Source: Bacillota bacterium (GTDB taxonomy: Bacteria > Bacillota > Bacilli > Alicyclobacillales > SLC66). Taken from it: a stretch of DNA of 9,896 nucleotides. Below the pieces are notes generated by a model that saw only the letters and a list, made by a program, of their open reading frames with translations, was not told where the DNA came from and did no database searches. Of this stretch, positions 6,523 through 9,896 are shown one piece after another (positions within the stretch are counted from its first letter, which is position 1; each line of letters begins with the position of its first letter). Location: contig JAKACR010000087.1 in assembly GCA_021821225.1 (NCBI GenBank), forward strand, positions 1 to 9,896, in the 5' to 3' direction. The translations under genes were made by a program, and so were the position numbers.

Positions 6523-8556
6523 TTACAGGTTCACGACGCCGCCGCTCTCGATCGCGGCATCCGGATCCAGTTCGGCGTACGACAGCACGAACAGGTCGGG
6601 CAGCGGTCTTTTGAGCACGCGCCTCACATGCGGCCGTATGACGGGCGATGTCAGCAAAACAGCCGATTTCCCGAGCGCCGCAAGGCGATTGACGTGATCC
6701 GCGACTCCTTTGGTCAACTGCTGCATCGAGCGCGGGTCCATGACCAACTGCAATCCCTGGTCGGTCTGCGACAACTGTTCCTGCAGCCTGTGCTCCGCCG
6801 CTTGGCTGAACGTGATGGCCGTGATGACGGTTGCCGTCCCCCGCGCAAGCGAGGTGATCTGCCGCGCGAGATGTTGCCGCGCATACTCGCTCAGCATGTC
6901 GGTATCCTTGCACGCGGCGCCATAATCGGCCAGCGTTTCGAGAATGGTCGCGAGATCCCTGATGCTCACCCGCTCTTGCAACAGATTTGCGAGCACCTTT
7001 TGCACCTCTCCGACTGTCAGGACCTGTGGAACCAGTTCCTCGACCAGAACTGGCTGGCGTTCCTTCACGGCGTCCAGCAGCGCCTTTGTCTCCTGGCGCC
7101 CCAGCAGTTCGTGCGCGTGTCTTTTCACCACCTCCGTCAAATGTGTCGCAATGATCGACGGCGCATCGACGACTGTGTACCCCGCCAGCAGCGCCTTGTC
7201 CCGCATCGCGGTGTTCAGCCATTCGGCGGGGAGGCCAAACGCCGGTTCCGTAGCGGGAATGCCGACGACAGAAGGGTCGGCGGCGCCGGGACTCATGGCC
7301 AGATAGTGCCCTGGCATCAGTTCGTAACGGGCCACTTCATTTCCGCGGATGCGAATCACGTACTCATTGGGCTGCAGGCCGATGTCGTCGCGAAACCGCA
7401 CCATGGGAATCACGACGCCCAGGTCAAGCGCGCATTGCCGCCGGATGAGCCCGACCCGCTCCAGCAGATCTCCCCCCTGGGCCGCGTCCGCCAGAGGAAT
7501 CAACCCGTAACCGAACTCAAATTCGATCGGTTCGACCTGCATGAGCCCGTACATGCTCTCCGGGCTTTTCGTGGATTTCGTCTTCGCGGCCGCCTCTTCC
7601 TGCCTGGCAAGATCGTCCACCGCACGCCTTTCCCGGTTCATGCGCCGCGCCGCGATGACAAGCAGCAGCGCCAGCGGGGCGGTCGGCAACAGGGAGATCG
7701 GCGTCATCAGTCCGAGCAGCGTGATCAGTACGGCGACGATGTACAGCAGAGAAGGGAAAGCAAACACCTGGCCAAGCACGTCCGAACCGAAATCCTCGCT
7801 GGTTCCACTGCGCGTGACCATCAGCCCGGTCGCCGTCGACAGCAAAAGCGCCGGGATCTGGCTGACCAGGCCATCTCCTACGGACAGCAGCGTGTAGGTC
7901 GACAGCGCCGTGGAGAAACTCATTCCGCGCTGCGCCATGCCAATGATGAATCCGCCGATCACGTTGACGGCCACGATGATCATGGAGGCAATGGCATCTC
8001 CCTTGACAAATTTGCTTGCGCCGTCCATCGATCCGTAGAAATCTGCTTCATCTTCGATTTTCCGCCGTCTGGTCCGCGCCTCGTTTTCCGTGATGAACCC
8101 GGAATTCAAATCCGCATCGATGCTGATCTGCTTCCCCGGCATGGCGTCGAGCGTGAAGCGCGCCGCGACTTCCGCGACACGCTCCGCGCCGCGCGTGATC
8201 ACGATGTACTGGATGATGATGAGGATGATGAAGACGATGAGGCCAACCACGGCGTTACTGCCGATGACAAAACTCCCGAACGTCTGGATCACCGATCCCG
8301 CATACGCTTGTGTGAGAATCAGCCTTGTCGACGAGACGTTCAGGGCGAGCCGAAACAATGTCGTGATCAGGAGCAGCGACGGAAATACGGAAAACTCAAG
8401 CGGCTCTTTCGTGCGCATGGATACAAGCAACACCGTCAAAGAGATGGACAGGTTGACGATGATCAGGAAGCTGAGCAGCGTCGGAGGCATCGGGATGACC
8501 AGCATAGCGATCACCAGAATGACGATTGCCAGAGGCAGCATCGCAAGTTTTTTCAC
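6523..8556 (-). CDS. flhA: Flagellar export gate protein FlhA
   Basis: FlhA is the large membrane subunit of the flagellar type III export gate; a nonamer forms the cytoplasmic ring that docks chaperone-substrate complexes and uses the proton motive force. The product is 677 residues. The N-terminal half has about eight membrane helices and the FHIPEP family signature RLALNVSSTRLIL (69-81). The cytoplasmic loop has LDAMPGKQISIDADLNSG (136-153) and FYGSMDGASKFVKGDAIA (173-190). From about residue 330 comes the soluble C-terminal domain, including LAGYTVVDAPSIIATHL. The preferred start is GTG at 8556 (MKKLAML), behind GGGGTGA with a five-base gap, which gives the same N-terminal length as B. 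subtilis FlhA. GTG at 8565, also behind a GGTGA, is possible. It follows flhB by 55 bases. Confidence 0.96.
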   Translation of the reverse strand: MKKLAMLPLAIVILVIAMLVIPMPPTLLSFLIIVNLSISLTVLLVSMRTKEPLEFSVFPSLLLITTLFRLALNVSSTRLILTQAYAGSVIQTFGSFVIGSNAVVGLIVFIILIIIQYIVITRGAERVAEVAARFTLDAMPGKQISIDADLNSGFITENEARTRRRKIEDEADFYGSMDGASKFVKGDAIASMIIVAVNVIGGFIIGMAQRGMSFSTALSTYTLLSVGDGLVSQIPALLLSTATGLMVTRSGTSEDFGSDVLGQVFAFPSLLYIVAVLITLLGLMTPISLLPTAPLALLLVIAARRMNRERRAVDDLARQEEAAAKTKSTKSPESMYGLMQVEPIEFEFGYGLIPLADAAQGGDLLERVGLIRRQCALDLGVVIPMVRFRDDIGLQPNEYVIRIRGNEVARYELMPGHYLAMSPGAADPSVVGIPATEPAFGLPAEWLNTAMRDKALLAGYTVVDAPSIIATHLTEVVKRHAHELLGRQETKALLDAVKERQPVLVEELVPQVLTVGEVQKVLANLLQERVSIRDLATILETLADYGAACKDTDMLSEYARQHLARQITSLARGTATVITAITFSQAAEHRLQEQLSQTDQGLQLVMDPRSMQQLTKGVADHVNRLAALGKSAVLLTSPVIRPHVRRVLKRPLPDLFVLSYAELDPDAAIESGGVVNL

Positions 8557-8611
8557 ATGTGTCACCCCGTTTCACCAGGATGGCCCCCGGACGGCCCGCC
8601 CGCGGCCTGTT

Positions 8612-9688
8612 TCACAGCGTCCTGTTCTTCAGCCTGTACACGTACGCCAGCACCTCCGCGACCGCCTGAAACAGTTCGCCTGGAACGTACCCGTCGACAT
8701 CGACAAGGTCGTACAGCGCCCTGGCCACGGACGGATTCTCGACAATCGGGACGTGGCGCAAAAGCGCTTCTTCCCGAATGCGCTTTGCAAATTCGTCCAC
8801 GCCTTTGGCGAGCACCTGCGGCGCGTGCATCCGGGCCGCGTCGTACGCCAGTGCGACCGCGAAGTGCGTCGGATTGACCACGACCACGTCCGCTTTCGCC
8901 ACCTTGCGCAGCATGCGCCTGCGCGCGACAGCGCGACCGCGTTCGCGCAGTTTGCGCTTCATCTGCGGGCTGCCCTCGTTGCTCTTGGTCTCTTCCTTGA
9001 TATCTTCTTTGCTCATCCGCAGACTGCGTTCCATCTCGTAGCGCTGGTACAGGTAATCTCCGACCGCGAGAACCAGAAACGCCGTACCGGCAGCCAGCAG
9101 AACGGACGCCGCGCCGTTCATCAGCTCGCCGAACACCACACTCACGTCCGTCCCCATCAGCGCGCCGAGTTGTCCCACAACGCCGCCGAGGGCCACGTAG
9201 ACGCTGACGCCGAGAACCGCCATCTTGACGGTGGATTTCAGCAGTTCAACGAGCGAGCGCGGACTGAACAGGCGCCCCGTGCCCGCGATAGGATTGATCC
9301 GTCCGAAGTCGGGCAGCAACCCCGCCACATTGAACAGGGGTCCCACCTGAAAATAGGCGACAAACACCGCAAGCAGCATGCCGGCCAGCAGGATGGGACC
9401 GAGCACTAACGCCAGGGCGATCACCGGGCCGCCGAACGCGCCCAGGCTCAAGCTCCCGTGCGCCGCCTGCAGGATTCCCGTCGAAAACATGCGGGACATC
9501 ACGGACATCAGGTCGTACGCCGCACCCGCGCCAAAAAGGCGCAAGCCAGCGACGACGGCGAGAAAGCCGACGGCCCCGGTCAGATCTTGGCTGTGCGCCA
9601 CTTGCCCTTTCTTGCGCGCTTCCTGTCTTCTGTGCGGTGTGGCCCGTTCTGTGCGCTCCGCAAACAACTGCAGTTGAAACGCAACCAT
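8612..9688 (-). CDS. flhB: Flagellar export switch protein FlhB
   Basis: FlhB is the export gate component that switches substrate specificity from rod and hook proteins to filament proteins. The product is 358 residues. The N-terminus has the typical LQLFAERTERATPHRRQEARKKGQ segment, followed by four hydrophobic membrane spans between about residues 35 and 215. A charged linker follows, with MSKEDIKEETKSNEGSP (225-241). The autocleavage motif NPTH is intact at 272-275 (VVNPTHFAVAL), so the protein should cleave between Asn and Pro. The C-terminus is not extended. The start is ATG at 9688, overlapping the fliR stop as TGATG, with GGGGGGCG about seven bases upstream. The order fliR-flhB-flhA is the standard one. 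Confidence 0.97.
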   Translation of the reverse strand: MVAFQLQLFAERTERATPHRRQEARKKGQVAHSQDLTGAVGFLAVVAGLRLFGAGAAYDLMSVMSRMFSTGILQAAHGSLSLGAFGGPVIALALVLGPILLAGMLLAVFVAYFQVGPLFNVAGLLPDFGRINPIAGTGRLFSPRSLVELLKSTVKMAVLGVSVYVALGGVVGQLGALMGTDVSVVFGELMNGAASVLLAAGTAFLVLAVGDYLYQRYEMERSLRMSKEDIKEETKSNEGSPQMKRKLRERGRAVARRRMLRKVAKADVVVVNPTHFAVALAYDAARMHAPQVLAKGVDEFAKRIREEALLRHVPIVENPSVARALYDLVDVDGYVPGELFQAVAEVLAYVYRLKNRTL

Positions 9689-9896
9689 CAGACGCGCCCC
9701 CCAAGCCCGTAAAACACCTGTGTGATCGCCTGCTCCATCTGCGTCAACAGCCCGCCGAACAGATTGCCCATGGCGGGCAGCACGACGACGAGAAGCGCCA
9801 GGCCCACCAGGAGAGCGGCCGGCATGCCGACGACGAACACGTTCATCTGCGGCACGGCGCGCGAAGCGATGGCGAGCGAGATGTTCGTGAGAAACA
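9688..9896 (-). CDS. fliR: Flagellar export protein FliR, C-terminal part
   Basis: These are the last 68 codons of a gene that enters from the right edge. FliR is a core membrane component of the flagellar export channel with FliP and FliQ. The visible part contains AVPQMNVFVVGMPA, the most conserved stretch of FliR, followed by a long hydrophobic helix (LVGLALLVVVLPAM) and a tail ending QVFYGLGGRV. Its TGA (9690-9688) shares one base with the flhB ATG, pointing to coupled translation. I found this frame by translating the window edge directly. Confidence 0.92.
   Translation of the reverse strand, partial: FLTNISLAIASRAVPQMNVFVVGMPAALLVGLALLVVVLPAMGNLFGGLLTQMEQAITQVFYGLGGRV

Noticed and set aside
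6407..7222. Minus-strand open frame of 271 codons within flhA and cheW
   Set aside because: It is flhA read in another frame, very rich in Gly, Arg and Ala, and crosses the flhA-cheW junction without any motif.
6628..8877. Very long plus-strand open frame (749 codons) opposite flhA, and another at 8090-9409
   Set aside because: Both lie antisense to clear flhA and flhB. The predicted proteins are low-complexity, rich in Arg, His, Asp and Gln, with no family motif. This is expected on the opposite strand of GC-rich coding sequence.

Overview
This window looks like chromosomal DNA from a flagellated, fairly GC-rich member of the Bacillota. Every supported gene lies on the minus strand. The gene order fliR-flhB-flhA ... 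cheW-cheC-cheD / rpsB-tsf-pyrH-frr-uppS-cdsA-dxr is the one at the end of the Bacillus subtilis fla/che operon and the ribosomal/lipid cluster after it. CheC and CheD proteins and frequent GTG/TTG starts behind purine-rich ribosome binding sites agree with this. Within Bacillota, an Alicyclobacillaceae-like organism is a guess from base composition and synteny only. No mobile element, CRISPR array, tRNA or rRNA was seen, and the window has the character of core genome.

In the direction of transcription (high to low coordinates), the first block holds flagellar export genes: the C-terminal end of fliR, then flhB and flhA, which encode the export gate of the flagellar type III secretion apparatus. 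After a 42-base gap come three chemotaxis genes, cheW, cheC and cheD, joined by 4-base ATGA stop/start overlaps. B. subtilis has flhF, flhG, cheB and cheA between flhA and cheW, and sigD and swrB between cheD and rpsB. All six are absent here. CheC and CheD also each lack one residue of a known active site.

The second block begins with a good extended -10 promoter about 110 bases upstream of rpsB. It runs through rpsB (ribosomal protein S2), tsf (EF-Ts, short form), pyrH (UMP kinase), frr (ribosome recycling factor), uppS (undecaprenyl diphosphate synthase), cdsA (CDP-diglyceride synthase) and the first 30 codons of dxr (DXP reductoisomerase). These genes link translation, pyrimidine nucleotide supply, isoprenoid and cell-wall carrier lipid synthesis, and phospholipid synthesis. 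Hairpins sit in the rpsB-tsf and tsf-pyrH gaps and could lower downstream expression relative to rpsB.

I found no clearly new system. The observations most worth following are the stripped-down flhA-cheWCD-rpsB arrangement, the paired active-site losses in CheC and CheD, the acidic out-of-frame tail just after the rpsB stop, and the structured gaps around tsf.
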